In this document: piece after piece, positions 34,101-47,924 of the stretch
Numbering within the stretch: position 1 is the first letter of the stretch
Layout of the letters: each line of letters starts with the position of its first letter
Origin: Styela clava
Taxonomy: Eukaryota; Chordata; Ascidiacea; Stolidobranchia; Styelidae
Direction: 5' to 3'
Assembly (NCBI RefSeq): GCF_964204865.1
Contig: NC_135251.1
Span: 29,488,943-29,552,942 of the forward strand
Length of the DNA: 64,000 nucleotides
The notes under the pieces: model-generated
Database searches by the model: none
Seen by the model: only the letters and a program-made list of their open reading frames with translations
What the model was told of the DNA's origin: nothing
Translations under genes and position numbers: made by a program

Positions 34101-37100
34101 TGGAGTTTCACTACTGCAGTATTGCAGTATTAGTTGATGGTTGGTGCACTGATATAACCAGAACTTCAGATTCGGTTTTATGTTAAAACCTGTTTATAAT
34201 TTCAGTGCATCTGATTTTCGTAAAAGAGTTGGAGCAGAAATATTTGGCATAAAGAAGAAATATAATGATGGAAGTATGCGAGAATTTAACATGGCAGATC
34301 AACATAACTTTATTGGCTATTTAGGTATGCTTTGTTTACTACTTTATATTGTAAAACGATCCTGTCTCATCTAGTCATTTGACCTCAATTCTATATGACC
34401 AAGCCTTGATTAGAGACCAAGTTAAGAGTGGAGATGGACAAAATCATATATTTTTATCAAATGGAATCTTTTAACGAATGACAAATAATTTTAACCTGAG
34501 GCTACGACGCTTAGGGTCAATACTCCCTTACTCCCTCCCATTACTCGTATAAGGCCGAAAAATTTGAATTTAATTCAAAACACAAACAAGTAACCATACA
34601 GTCATAACGTCAACCTGACTACATGTGATGTCACTACCTATTTATGTTCATTCGTCGTTCCCTGCCAGCTAAGCTAGTAGCCTATGCTATTGATATTCTC
34701 ATCTTGAGGACTCAAGAAAATCTCCTGCAAACACTCATGGTCAGTTTCCCAGCTTTCCACACATTTACTTAGCTGTCAAAGTTATCCAAACATAGTCTCA
34801 TCTATTTCGGTTGGATCGTTTGTAGGTAAGAATTGATAGTAAGCTTCCTTGATAAATCATGGCGAAAGTGGGCAACTAGATGATATTTGGATTAGTAATT
34901 TGGACATTTAGGATAACTTTTGTAGAATTAACCTATTAAGTGTTTTTAGCATCGATCGTATACATTTTTGTATTTGTATGAAAATATTTTTAAAACACCT
35001 TGCGGGCGCATAGGAAGCTGTCTCTGGTCACATACGACCCATAGGCCATACGTTGTGCAGGCCGACTCAGTCAAATCATGCTTTTCAATATGTCAATTTT
35101 CAGTTAAGTGGATTAATTGTGCCAAATATATCAAGTTTGGATTAAAATATTGGTTAGTTAGCAATGGTTAATAATATAATCAATGATTGGTCATTCAATC
35201 CATTATTACTGACTTAAATCCATATCTTTATTGAAATCCTGTTGAAGCTTGAGAATATTGTTGGCATTAGAACAGATAATTCTGATTTTATATTGTACAA
35301 AAGATGCAACTTTTTTTTTCTAAGCACATTAACTCAATGTTTTGTCTGATTTGAATACAGCATAAACCCCTTAATAATGTTAATCTTTTAGTTCGAATTT
35401 CATTTTATTTTCTGCAGATGATGATTTCATTACTGAAAGTGAAGCATTATACATTATTAAATCTGAACTTGATCTACTTCGTGCAACTGATGATGATGGG
35501 CATATACCAGGACATGAAAATATTCGACTTTATCCAGGAAAATCCATTTGTATGTTATTGTTAATCGGAATATACATTGTTAAAATGACCTACGTGATGA
35601 TTGGAATTACATTCTGATTAAAAAATTTATTTTACTCGCATTGGTGATAAATGTAGAGACTCTGTCAAAACTATATTCATAATATCAATATTTGAAATCG
35701 CATTTCTTTGCAAATTTGGTCAATATAATGGTAATTTTCAATTGTATGAACTCTTGGAATTATTCTCATTTCAATATCAAAAATTCAAGTTGATTTCATA
35801 GGTTATTTTTGTATGAATTTAAAATTAGTGCCAGTCTTCATTTTCAAGGTTGTAAATACTTGTATTATTCATAAAGTGCGAAAGTTGAAAAGTTCGAATC
35901 TACTTACAAACATCGCATGTCTTCATAATCCAACCAAGCTCGATAAGTTGGGAATGGGATGGTATAAGAATAAATCACTGACCCTGGAGCAGCCAACAGG
36001 TAATTTATGCTTTCTTATTCTATCATTATTAATAAATACATATGTGGACCTGATAACCTCAAACTTCAATTAAATTTTTTTTATAGAACGTGGCGGAGTG
36101 GCTCAGTTTTACCTCAAATAACTTTTCTAAATTATCTATAATTAAAAAAAAATTGTTTTCAACGTGTATAATTTCAATTTTTTTTAACTAAATGATGGAG
36201 CTATCTTTAACCCAGCTTGCTGTGTGAATTCACTGCAGCTTGCATGCGTTCCAAAAATTTGGTATTGTGAATACATATTAATATTTCGGCATTCATTGTT
36301 TATTTAACTAAGGACTATATCAACAGTCAACACTAATAAAATTCCTGTAATTTTCAGATGAAATTCACAGTTACTTTGGCGACAGTATCACAATGTATTT
36401 TTCTTTTCTTGGCTATTACACAAAAGCCTTGATTCCTCTTGTTGTATTTGCCCTACCATTTTATTTAACTTCGAGCTACTGGGGCCAAGTTGAAAGTTAT
36501 TCCGGATATGCGATGTTAAATCTGATCTGGGCATCTGTATTTCTTGAACTGTGGAAAAGAAAAAGTGCGGAACTTGCTTATAAATTTGGAACTTTCCAGA
36601 AAAGGGTAAATATTTTGTGTATATTCTTAAGCATCTGGGGGATCCATATCTAATATTTTGATATTAATCTTAGATGAATTGAACAAACATACTTTAAGCA
36701 ATTTAATGTAGCCTACCTTAGCAATTTAACTAATGAGAAGTCATCGAACTATATTTAGTATTCTATTTCGATTTAAATCTCATTACTTTTATTTACACTG
36801 GGAGTGAATAATTGTGAAACATGGATTTTGTATTATAAACAATTTTTATTCACAATACCTGACTAACCTATTTAATTAATATTAACTTATCTGATGACAC
36901 ATCTTAATTATACTAACCACATTTGAATATTTTGGATTAGGAATTTGAATCTGTTGGAGCTGAAACTTCTGAAAGTATTTAGGTATTTTGCGATTTTAAT
37001 TTTTATGCACATGCAAGCACTGATATATAATTTAGTTTGCACAATTCACTTTAAGATGTATATTGGGTTGATCACTATTCAAAATTGGTAATCCTATTTG

Positions 37101-40100
37101 TTTTTAATTTTGAATTGAGCAATCAGTTTCTAATTTGACAACAAAATTGCAGTGTTGTTGATGTGTATTACTAATGATTCAGCTTGTTAATATTTGCCTT
37201 TTTGCTTTATTAAATTAAAAGTTAAATTATTATTCTATGAGAAGCTACTCTGAATGTAAGAATCATGTTTGTGAAAACGAATAAGCAAAAACTTAATTAA
37301 TGAAAGCAACTGTTTAATGCCTGTGATGTCTAGTCCAATTCAAGAATTGCTTGTTAGTGTAGGGGCAGTATGACATAGAACATTAATGGAATTTAGAATG
37401 TGACACTGCCTGTCTATGGATCATATTGAAACCAAAGTGCTCACAATAAAGATTGTGTAATCTCACGTAAGAGTAATTCATCACAGTTTATATGGAATAG
37501 TATGGTTTGCTACTTATTTCATTCACAAAAGAATCATTTTTTTCAACATCCTGATTCTCTAAGCAAAATAATTGATCTAATGCTGTTTGTATATTGTTCT
37601 TTATGTTGGCTTGATTCCATTCTTTATGTGTATGATTCCATTGATCATAAAAACATTGTACTTGTTTAAATATTCAAATAAATCAATAACTTAATATTGT
37701 CAAATGAATAAATTAGTTTTGAGGCTGTATTGATCATGTTAGTTGCGTTAATTGCACAAAGTATATTACAATTTAAGATCCACTAGGATAAAAAAAACGT
37801 TATCATTCAGCATGGATATTGTTACTTTCTTTATAATTTATTCATAAATTTTAAAATAAGTTTTAAACTAATTGAAAATTAACGTACTTTTCAAAATTTA
37901 AAACCTCTCCACCTTGAAACTCTGTTAAAAAGTATGGGTATGCCCATGCTCAGACCAAAAGTTAGTAATAACTAATAACCTTTCTTCATTGTTGGATATG
38001 AAGAATTATTTTAACAATTCCCTTCATCTTTACGATAGGTAAATCGCATCCAAGATCTTTGATTCAAGCATTATCATCTAATATTGATATTTTTAAGGAA
38101 TGGGAGGAACCACGAGGAAGTTATCGAGGTCCACTTGGTATTAATCCAATCACTGGAAAACAAGAACCATCTTATCCAGACTGGAAAAGAAAATTAAGAA
38201 TTTGTTTTATCACTGGACCAATCATAACACTGTGCATAATGTCTGCAGTGTCTCTAATGTTTTATTATTTCAGGTATTTTTCTCCGTAATTTTCATTGAA
38301 TTCATTCCTTTTTTGTTTGGATATAAATAGATGGTGTAGATTGAAGTTATAAGCAGTTTTATCGGCATATGACATTTATAAAAGAAGTCATTCTATAAGA
38401 TATTCATTATTCATACGATCTTTAGTAAAAATGTTTCAATCTAAAATTGGCTTGATATGTCGTCATTTTAGACCATTTGCCTTTAGTTCCATCCTATATA
38501 AAATAGGTTTGTGTTTCCATTTTTTTGTCAGTGGAAACTACCTATTTCACAAATGATAATACTCCAAGCAAAATAAGACTATCATTTATTTATATTTTCA
38601 GTTGGGATGCATATTTCGCTGCCAAGTATGACAAAGTTGGAACAATAATGTCAAAACTCCTCAGAAATATACCGAGCATTGTTTATTCAGTACTTGTTCT
38701 TGCAGCAAACTTATTTTATCGCAAACTGGCCGAATATTTGACTGATCGAGGTATAAATTATATCATTATATCAAAATATATTTAACTTGAACCATTTGTA
38801 TTTATTTGTGTTTTACAATTTGTTTGAATTGATCAATATTGCATGAAGCCATGAAATCATAATACATCAAAATTTGAACCTATTTTTATCATTAAAGTTT
38901 CATTGGGAAAATCCATGTCTTTAATATTTGACCATCTTGAAACATTCATTTACTTCAGAATATTTAAATCTTGAATTTGTGAAATAGTAATATAAACTAA
39001 TAATATACTAAACAATTAAACATAGTAATCAAGTTGTTCAATATTATCTCATTTATGTGTCATCTCTAACTGAGCTTTTTCTAATATCTGACTTCTTTCT
39101 GAAATCTTCAGTTTTGTTTTATTGAGGTAAATGCAGACATTTTGCGCATTGTCCGAAGGGGTTATGTAATTATGCCAGAACATTTCAAAATAGCTGTATT
39201 TCTAATCTGAGCTGATTGTCAGGGGTATTTGATCAAGTTTTTGTTTTTATTAGAAAATCATCGACTTGAGTCATCTTATCAAAATTTTCTCATAACAAAA
39301 ATTGTTTTGGTGAGTAAACTTTGTTGATATTCAATTGAATTATCAAATTTATTATTTTGTGAATTTGAAAAGTTGATTTCTGAATTATTTTAAACGTGCA
39401 TATTTCCTTCAATCAGTCTTAGTTGAAAATTAGCGATAAAAATCCAATCCAATTCCAATATTTTAAATGCAAGTTTGAGTTCAAATTACATCAAGTATTT
39501 ATAAAAACATGTTATTGTGCATTGATGAACTATGATTTGTCATGATGACTTTTAGCCTGCTGTAGATATATAAAAATAACACTTGACAAAATAGTCGTTG
39601 ACGCATTTTTTCACAGCTTCTATCTTAGTAATCTTACTATTGCTTAAAGCAGGCCTGCACAACGTACGACATGTGGCCAAGAAAGCTTTTTATGTGACCC
39701 CTCAGGTGATTTTAAAAAATGACTTATGCGTACAAAAATATAACAGATCGTAGCGAAGTACTTTCACACCCTCCATATGATTTTGACACTATGATAGTTT
39801 ATTACATCATAATATCTTGTACACTGTAAGAGACAAATGCATGGCAATAGCATTTGCATTGTATGGCGTTTGCTATAGCAACGTTTGATTCCAGCATTTT
39901 TCAACAAAACCAAAAGATTCAACTTATCTCAGTAAAGGCTGGTTACGTAGAATTGTTAGACTGTTTATACGAAAAATATGACATTATATAAGTTACTTGG
40001 TAATAATGATAACATGTGGCCTGTGAACAATTGTTTTGTATGTTGTGGCTCTTTTGTTCAGAGTTGTACAGGCCTCCGGCAGGCTGCCTGCCTTACATAA

Positions 40101-43100
40101 ATGATGTTTGTATTAGTTGTCAAGAGATAGCTAATACAGATTACATATGATTCAGATTTTTAAAACATGTTAACTTCAATGAAAGTCAAGTATTTCCTAA
40201 AAAAACAATTTTTTAATATTGTATTTCATGAGTGGACAAATGTTACACACATTTGCTTTATTACCAAATGAAAGATTTTGCTTCTTGCAATCATATTAAA
40301 GGTAGCATGTTGGATTTGTATATATCTATCCTACAGTGCCAGACTGCCAGTTGTGGGTCGATTCAACTAAATCTTCAGATATTTTACCATTTGTATTAGA
40401 ATTTGCAGTCAATTGCAGATATGTGCTTATTAATTGAATAATGAGAAAAATATTGATGTTTTTTTACAGTTTGATTTTGTCAACAATTTTCTATGTCTGT
40501 TCTACATTGCTTTTGTTTACAATGATATGAAAATGTTATGCAGGGTAAGTACTAAATATATTTGTTTCTTCAATGTATTGAATTTTTGCCATAATACAAA
40601 GGAATGTTAGTCTCTAAATATGAATTTTCACTCTCCTGCAACTTGGTTCTTTAGATTAGTCAACTATTCCACACTATCGACATAGTTATGATCACTTTGT
40701 CTTATGTTTCAAATGCCTTCTGGGCTCTAAGTAACCCAATAACTACCATTGTGTTCAATCTCTATAGAAATGTGAAACGAAATACCGGTACTTCTTTCTG
40801 GAATAGAACTCTGCTTATGAAAAGATTTTATTTTTATGTGTCTTGGATAAAAAAAGTTCATCAAAAATTATGAATTAAGCTATCATAGTATTTTTGATGT
40901 AATATTTGAATCTTGAAATAATTATTTTTCTATTCCAAGAGTTTTCTAAGATTGCATCTAACCATGCAAAAATAAAGTTGTGCTGCTAAAATTTCAGGAT
41001 GTATAAGTTGTCCCTTTATAGCCTTTGATAGGAAAGTGTGTGAAATTGCATTAGAAGTTTAGTGACTGTAATAGAAATTTTATGTCAACATATAAACGAT
41101 TTCACTGCATAGTATTCTCACTCGTTATACTTTCAAAAATTTTAGAATATTTTGTATGAACCCAATTTTAGACGTCTTTAACGTATCTTGAAGATATTAA
41201 ATTTTTACTACAGACCTTGAGAAATCTTTTTCTCATTCAAATCATTATTTCACAAACAATGGAATCGCTTGTACCATACTGGACTTATCGACATAGAGTT
41301 GGTGACACAAAAGAGAACAAGGAGAATGATGAACCTGAATCTCAGGCTGCAATAGATCTGAAACGAGATATCTATTCGGTTGGGTTTTTATTTGATTTTT
41401 GCTTCCAATTTTTGATATATTTTTGGGAATTCTGAAAATTGCCTAAATGTAGTTGATGTGAATACAAATGTCTTTTAAACTTTTTTTCTTTTGCTTTATT
41501 GCAGGGAACTTTTGATGACTATTTGGAAATGTGGTTGCAGTTTGGATATGTCGTCATGTTTTCTTGTGTGTTTCCTTTCGCTTCTATACTTGCTCTGATA
41601 AATAATGTTATTGAAATTCGATCAGATGCTTTTAAAATGTGCAAAGTATTCCGCCGGCCTGATAGTTTACCAACAAGAAATATTGGTGCATGGCAGGTAC
41701 ACTTGGCAAGGACTTACTTTACTTGTATGCTGTGCCTATTTCACATAAACATAAGTTCAATCTGTGATTGTGTGAGAAACGAGATCAGAATTGTATACCA
41801 CAACCTTAATGAATCAATTTCTATGATGCTTTTAGCACGATGGTTGTATTCACAACTCAGTCATTGTATCATTTTCACAATTATGTGTGAATGAATAATT
41901 TCATTACAAATTATATTACGTCAGTTGGCCTTGTGCAATTTCTTTAGCAAATCAAATTTTCTTGTGATTAAATGGACTTAATGCACAAAATGGTTAGTTC
42001 AACTTATGAAGTCGATTTGATTTTCTTACCCCAGCCTGGCAATAATATTTAATTTTTAATACTGTTCAAGAAACATCTCATACTTGAATTATTTTTTGTT
42101 TGAAAATATTCAATAATCAATTCAGTTGTGGACTGTGGTGTATCTCCGCATCTTCTCCCAGACCATGTTGTGCTGGCTTTTTGTGTCCGTTTATAATTAT
42201 TGTTATCTTTTTTTAACTTCAAGGTTGCATTTGAAATTATATCATATCTTGGAGTGATTTCAAACATTGCATTAATATTTCAATCAGAAGGATTTCAGAA
42301 ATGGTTTTACACTCAAGATTCTTCTGCTGATGCTGTCACTTTGTTGATAGCTTTTTTCTTGGCCGAGGTAATTTTTTCTGTCATTTTACTACATTATTAG
42401 TAATTAGAATCGTAATAAAATTAGCAAAGACCTTAAGAAATGACACATATTAAATAATTTGTGTAAAGACTTTTAGAATATCAGAGTATTCATTTATAAC
42501 CTTCTCATAACATAGAAAACTACTTTCTTACTTGCTGATTACCCGATATTAAATTTCATAGAAGGATTTTGTTCCTTAGGTAACTACCAGATAAATTAAC
42601 TTTCAAATAATAAACTATATTTTTTTTTTCATCTTCCAGCATTCACTTCTCGCTGTAAGGTATGCCTTATCTACTTTGATACCTAGTGTTCCAGAACATA
42701 TAAATATCGCTATAGCAAGAATGAAATACAGATCACTACAAGCTCTCAAGCGACAGGTTACTATTATTATATTTTATTGATTGTAAAGAATTTTAACCTC
42801 TTTGAAATGCAACATATAGGTAATTCCAGTGGCGTCGCACTGTTTAATAAATTTGGACTCATCGTTTTCCAATAACAGTTTACCTGCAATTTTGATCATT
42901 TGGGACATCGTGTCGCGTCATCAATGACTGTATGTGTTATAATAGATTCGGAAAAATTGAGATTAACTGTTAAGAAACTTCCACAGCAATGCAAAGAAAT
43001 TAGTTTTTGCAAAATCGTAGGAAGTCTTTGTGGAATAATGATATATCGCTTCTTAAAATACTTCTCTTGATTTCAGAGATCTGCATCACTTCCTCCAAGT

Positions 43101-43181
43101 GAAATGTTGCGAAAAAAATTACATTTACTCCGTGCAAAGGCTGCTCGTAGTAATGAAACTAATGAATCAACTTCAGAATGA
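31178..43181 (+). CDS. ANO10: Anoctamin-10 (TMEM16K) homologue, 14 coding exons
   Basis: TMEM16-family multi-pass membrane protein; ANO10 is known as an ER lipid scramblase/Ca2+-linked channel-like protein. Exons: 31178-31344, 34206-34324, 35418-35549, 35877-35999, 36358-36605, 38098-38273, 38602-38750, 39254-39309, 40470-40544, 41214-41378, 41505-41696, 42224-42367, 42640-42756, 43077-43181. All junctions are GT-AG and phases agree, giving 655 residues against about 660 in the family. Marks: cytosolic N-terminus ([17 protein letters not shown]), [63 protein letters not shown]. Hydrophobic segments start near residue 204 and continue through exon 13. The exon 10 donor (GTTGGG) is weak and about 10-13 residues expected before GTFDDYLE are absent, so a microexon may be missing. 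AATAAA lies at 43682. Confidence 0.92.
31448..33597. mobile_element. 2.15-kb TIR element in ANO10 intron 1, TA target site
   Basis: CCGTAAAAGCAGGTAACTTC (from 31448) and the inverse GAAGTTACCTGCGTTTACGG (to 33597) are flanked by TA on both sides. The word ATAACTTCGGATGG recurs near 31650 and, inverted, near 33560, so the TIRs have internal echoes. The interior has small minus-strand frames (31585-31899; 32437-32745, which is an A-rich tract) with no recognised transposase. A stretch near 33055 (TGGTGACGAGGATCAGG) looks like the start of a gypsy-type LTR element interior, so the element may carry a nested LTR fragment. Confidence 0.6.
33744..34078 (+). mobile_element. tRNA-derived SINE, near full length (ANO10 intron 1)
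   Basis: The head is tRNA-like: GGCTCGGCGGTGTGGCGCAT with an A-box (TGGCGCATCGTGCTGAGC) and a good B-box (GGTTCGAATCC) about 70 bp in. The body contains TCGCCGTCGTAGGATGG and CTGGTCGGTTACGGC. The tail is CTCTCCCCCGGGATAATATG, then TAAATCCTATCC. The best copy for defining the family in this window. Confidence 0.85.
39650..40076. mobile_element. Non-autonomous hAT-like element in ANO10 intron 8
   Basis: The left end CAGGCCTGCACAACGTACGA and right end GAGTTGTACAGGCCT are inverted, with subterminal ACATGTGGCC in both halves. No target duplication was identified. There is no frame. Confidence 0.6.
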
Positions 43182-43681
43182 TGTTGTTACTTTATAAGGC
43201 TCATGAAAAAGATGTTACTTGATAATCTTTTCATTTACTGCCAGCACAAGTATTTGTCCGAATATAGCGGAAATTTCTGTACTAATTTTGCTAAGATATA
43301 TTCAATCATTATAATGGCACTTGTGCATTTTTCTAGATTTTATGGTTTTCTTTCCATCGATTAACCTTCATGAGTTACTAACTATATCTTACTTGCCATA
43401 TCATAAATGTGATAGTAATACATATTCTATAACAGATCAGTACAAATATGCCTTTTGCTATGTCTATAAATTGCCACTTAGTATACCATACCAATGCAAT
43501 TGAATTTTTCCAAAAATAGTTTTTTTTATATATTTCAAAAGCTCCATTCGTATTTATTGGTTCCTTTCCTTGATTTCATATTTTTGATGTATATTTTGCA
43601 AAAGTACTCGGGTGATTTTTCATTATGCAATCCTAGCATGTGTGGATGTTTATATTATCTTTGTATGCCTGGTGTATTCAG

Positions 43682-43687
43682 AATAAA
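43682..43687 (+). terminator. Polyadenylation signal for ANO10
   Basis: A canonical AATAAA 501 nt after the stop codon at 43179-43181. The 3' UTR between them has no coding frame of quality. Confidence 0.5.
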
Positions 43688-43699
43688 AATCTGACACAA

Positions 43700-44812
43700 C
43701 CTTAACATATAGTGAGAATAGCAGTCATTATGATGTATTTTGTTACTTGTGGCCGACTAACTAACTCATTTTGCAAAATGAAATGTCTTACCTCATATCT
43801 CAATAACCAATCCTTTCTATATAGAACAATCTTTGCCCGTTATAAAATTATGATGATATGCAACAAAAATGAGCAAACTTGCCACATCCGAAATATGGCA
43901 GGGACAAAAGTTGACAATATCTTAACTCATTTGTAAATTTGAACTTTTCTATTATTCATCTCACTTTTGGAAGACTTGAGTACATGCATGATTAGACAAA
44001 TTAACGTTATTTTTTCCAGATTCACTGTATCTTTGTGCGAAAGTTAGGGGGCCGAATATATAGGATTTGTACAATATTTCTGTTTTCGACTGAAAAATTC
44101 TGTATCAATAATATATTTCAATAGTATCATAATTTTAGCTTATGTGCACAAGTAAACTCTAGTATGTTATATAGTGGAAATATATATATTTGGTTGAAGT
44201 TTTCTGCTTTTGTCAGTGTTACTAGTTTGGGTGTTATTTTGCAGTGGTTCCAGGCCTTTCCAATCCGACGAACTGGTAATATCTAGGGGGATTACAGGGA
44301 TCGTAAACCCCGTTTGGGTTCCACCCCTTGTACCTGGAACAGACAACGTTTTACCGTCAGCCAATCACCGTTTCGTGGTGAAAACTATATTATTCTGTGC
44401 GTTAGACTTCCAGACTTCTGATTGTTTAGCAATATCTCATTTAGTTAGCGCAGACAATGACGCTTATGTCAGTGTGCCTAACGCATATTTATTCCGATTT
44501 GACAAGCGATTGCACACGGTTGTGAATCAAGTACCGATAATAAAATTATTTGAAACGCATGGTTTAGTAATGAACTGTGTCTGATTCGAAAGAATGAGGC
44601 TTAGAAATACATACGGTAATTTAAAGGTATTTCTTCTTCGAGAAAGAAGAGAAGTGTTATATGCATTATTAGCGAAGACTTTCTTTCTTTCCAAGCTCGC
44701 GAAGCAATCACTTTCATTATTACAAATCACGGCGGACTAAAAAGAAATACTACAGCATTTTCAAGCACATATAATGGATGCTACATGTAAACTTGTTTTT
44801 GTTCATATAGAC
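43700..44812. other. Intergenic; one unrecognised open frame
   Basis: The plus frame at 44210-44584 contains ITGIVNPVWVPPLVPGTDN and AYLFRFDKRLHTVVNQVPII and ends in TGA. Its first half overlaps an imperfect inverted pair (GGTTCCAGG near 44247 and CCTGGAAC near 44335), which suggests a repeat. No family recognised and not called as a gene. Confidence 0.3.
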
Positions 44813-44880
44813 CAGGGGTGGCCAACCTGTCTTCGACCAAGATCGACTAAAATTTCCGTAATACTATGCGATCGACTGAT
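44813..44880 (+). mobile_element. Orphan hAT left end
   Basis: CAGGGGTGGCCAACCTGTCT followed by CGACCAAGATCGAC is a hAT end. No right end was found before 45.8 kb. Confidence 0.5.
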
Positions 44881-45829
44881 CGAACGTCATACAGAATTGA
44901 CGATTACTGAATTTTAAGCCTAACCTCGAGGAGCAACTCCTAGCGACGCCAGAAACATAAGCAGTTTGCCGATAGAATGGTATTCAATTCGTTTTTTACT
45001 CCAGACCCACGAGGTCCCTTCATAAAACAAAATAAATAAATACACCTAAAAATAGGAACTGTTACTATATACCACAATGGTAGCAAATTGGTAAAATAAT
45101 TATAACGGATGTCATATATATATATTAAATTTATACACGCTTCTCTCATATAAGAGTGGCCCCAGGAACTGAATTAAAACAGCACAAATTTTGAATTATA
45201 TCTGGCCCTCAGTAGTTGCTTAGAAAATAGATTCTTTTTTCACAACAATAACAAGTTGAGACCATAAGGTAGGAGTGATGTATATATTTACAATATAAGA
45301 TCACGAGACTATATTGTAGCCGAATAATGATTGCAAAAGACTGTTTTTTGTACTTCTGGGTCTCCTCAATAACAACCAAAGATTTTTCTATCGAATTCCA
45401 CCCTAACAATCCTCCCAAATTTTTTGACGGTATCTGCCCCATGGAGATTATAGGGAGAATCATGCGCTTCTAATTCGGGACATCAACTAAAAAATAAAGT
45501 GGAGGTATTACCACTTACGCAGAATCGCCCGAATCTCTTGGTTCGCTCAGAATTGATATAAATTGAAACTGAAATATTGTCATCTTGTAGTCCAGCTACG
45601 GTGACGAATAACTACTTCTTATATACCAAAATTGACAAAATTTTACATGCTACCGAACTGAAGCATTAATTGATCTGAGTCGGCCCGTCTGTTTCTTATA
45701 ATTCTCAGTGACGAAATCTGTAAAAATAGGTTTTGTCAAGCATGCGCCCAGACATATCGTTGTTGCGCGATGGACGTGTTGATGATAACTTGTTCCAAAA
45801 TGGGAGGGGGGTGGTTAGAAATGTGTAGT
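44881..45829. other. Intergenic, nothing firm
   Basis: The minus frame at 45209-45463 (GQIPSKNLGGLLGWNSIEKS) is open for 84 codons but matches nothing I know. Otherwise no features. Confidence 0.3.
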
Positions 45830-46003
45830 ATGACGCAAAGCAAAGAACTGCACGGATCGTGGTGCGGATTCACATACTGTTTTAATTAATGCTATATGAA
45901 CGCATTTTCCAGTAGGTTGAAGTTGAAAACTTGGCTCTCCCGTAGTATGTGCAACACGATGGCGGACACATGAACATAATATGTGTACCAGGTTAGGGTT
46001 AGG

Positions 46004-46504
46004 TAGGGTTACCATATTTTTGTGACTTCAAATCGGGACGCCTCGAAAGACAACCCCCTTAGCTGTGATTTTGTAACTTCACATTTTCCGATTTTACTAC
46101 ATAGGCCTACATTCCTACATTTAAAGCTGTCTCGGCTGTCTTTATTGACAATATTGTTATCGAAATTTCATGCGCATATTCTCTGTCCAAATATCGGGTT
46201 CAGTTCGAAAAATAGGAAGGAATTGACGTTAACGATACCGGTACAAATAATTCGAATTTAGACTAATTAGTATTGGTTTTACATGCGATACGCTCGCCAT
46301 CAATAGGAATCAGCGGGAAACGAACGCATTCACCTTCAGTAAGTAGGCTAGCGCTGCGCTACACAGAAACAACAGTAACGAGAACATGTTTGTGTATTAT
46401 GCTGGAAAGGCGGGACTTTTGGCTGACTTATCGGGACGGCGAGACAAAACGATGAAAACTAAAGCGGGACTGTCCCGCCTAAAGCGGGACGTATGGTAAG
46501 CCTA
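46004..46504. mobile_element. 501-bp TIR element inside the long-TIR arm, perfect 8-bp duplication
   Basis: The ends TAGGGTTACCATATTTTT and CGTATGGTAAGCCTA are inverted. Flanks GGGTTAGG occur at 45996-46003 and 46505-46512. Near the right end the word GCGGGAC recurs. The duplication shows that the insertion came after the long-TIR element formed. A hAT-type element by duplication length; no transposase. Confidence 0.85.
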
Positions 46505-46999
46505 GGGTTAGGCCATAATCCTATTTAGGCCGCGAGCCGAGGCCCTGAAAAACGCCTAGAAAGTGAGTTTCGTAGCGCACATCAGGTAACTACCTGAAAA
46601 TGATTTTAAAATGTTCCTTAAAAATTTAGTAACAAATATTGCCTTGTTCCCACTTCCAAAAGTTGCACGTTTTACGGAAAAGACGCTTTTACTACAAGAA
46701 ATATGTGCTACGATCTGTCCTATATTCTCTACATTGTCGGCACTGAACAATGACTTCTGCATGACGTAACAATTGAATTAAACCAGCTGTTAGCGAGCGG
46801 ATGAATATTAGTTATTTCTGCTCGACCTTGCGCTGAGTTGGGCAGGCTTTCCATAGCCCTGTTTAGTTATTATTAGTTAAGTTATGCTAAGACGTTGTTG
46901 AAAAATGTATAAGTAAATTATTAAACACTTGTAGATCCTTACCACGGATATGGGCCGTGAGACGAAACCATGAAAACGCCCAGAAAATGAGTTTCGTAG

Positions 47000-47186
47000 C
47001 GCACATCTGGTAACTAAATAAATTCTTCAGTTTTGTGTGAAAACGAACATAATGAACGCACAACAGCTTGTTCCACAATCCTGGTGCGAAATTGAATATA
47101 AGAGGTTCCCGGAAATTCAATAACCATAAGTTTACAACGCATACATAAGAACTATACAATTCGAGAGCCCTACAGCACACTAACAC
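47000..47186 (-). pseudogene. Non-LTR reverse transcriptase C-terminal scrap
   Basis: The minus frame contains LNFREPLIFNFAPGLWNKLL and then RFHTKLKNLF, which fits the common C-terminal pattern of CR1/L2-type ORF2 (LWN.LP followed by FK..LK..LF). No upstream RT domain follows in this frame. Assigned on that short pattern only. Confidence 0.35.
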
Positions 47187-47924
47187 AAATGTATTCCTGT
47201 AATGTTTTGCCTGACCAAAATCGGACTTCCTCAGTCAATCATAATTTATTAGGTAGATTACGAAAAATATGGCATACATGTAACCAACAACAAAAAATAC
47301 TTTAATTGTGTGACAGGAGTCGGGAGTGACCTCGAAAGCAGCGACACCAACAACGCTGATTCACATTTGAGAATAAATTTTATGAAATAACCACAAGCAG
47401 TTCACAACAAGAACAGCATAAAAAGCTACATCCATTTTATAGAAGCTATCAAGTATCAAACGTATTTATTTTTAAGCAATGAAGTCACAAATTAACATCG
47501 TGAGAGCGAAAAACCAAAATAAATCAGTTATTTCTCACTTAGAAATTTACCGCAAAAGTCAAGAAAATTAAATGAATGTACAATATGTACATAACATAGT
47601 GAACAGAAATATTACAATTTACAATTAATCTTTTTTTAGTTTATGTGGTTATGTATTTGAACAAAGGCAATAATATTTCTAGAAACAGGACTACGACACT
47701 AACAAATGTCCGAAAAAAACAAACAAATGTATGATACTTATTAAATCAACTGTAATATCTAATTCACTTTCTTCTGAATTGTTTTCGAAATCCACTATCT
47801 CAAAAATCGACTTTTCCTCTATAGGTGTACTGTGATTTCTGCAGTCAATACAAAAACAAAAATCTGTGCAATTTAAGTTGATTTTGGCACACTTTCATAA
47901 ATTATTTTGACTATTTTTCTTTGC

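Noticed and set aside
45990..46012. Telomere-like GGTTAGGGTTAGG
   Set aside because: Only about two units; it is part of the long-TIR arm plus the target duplication of the inserted element and is not a telomere or interstitial telomeric array.
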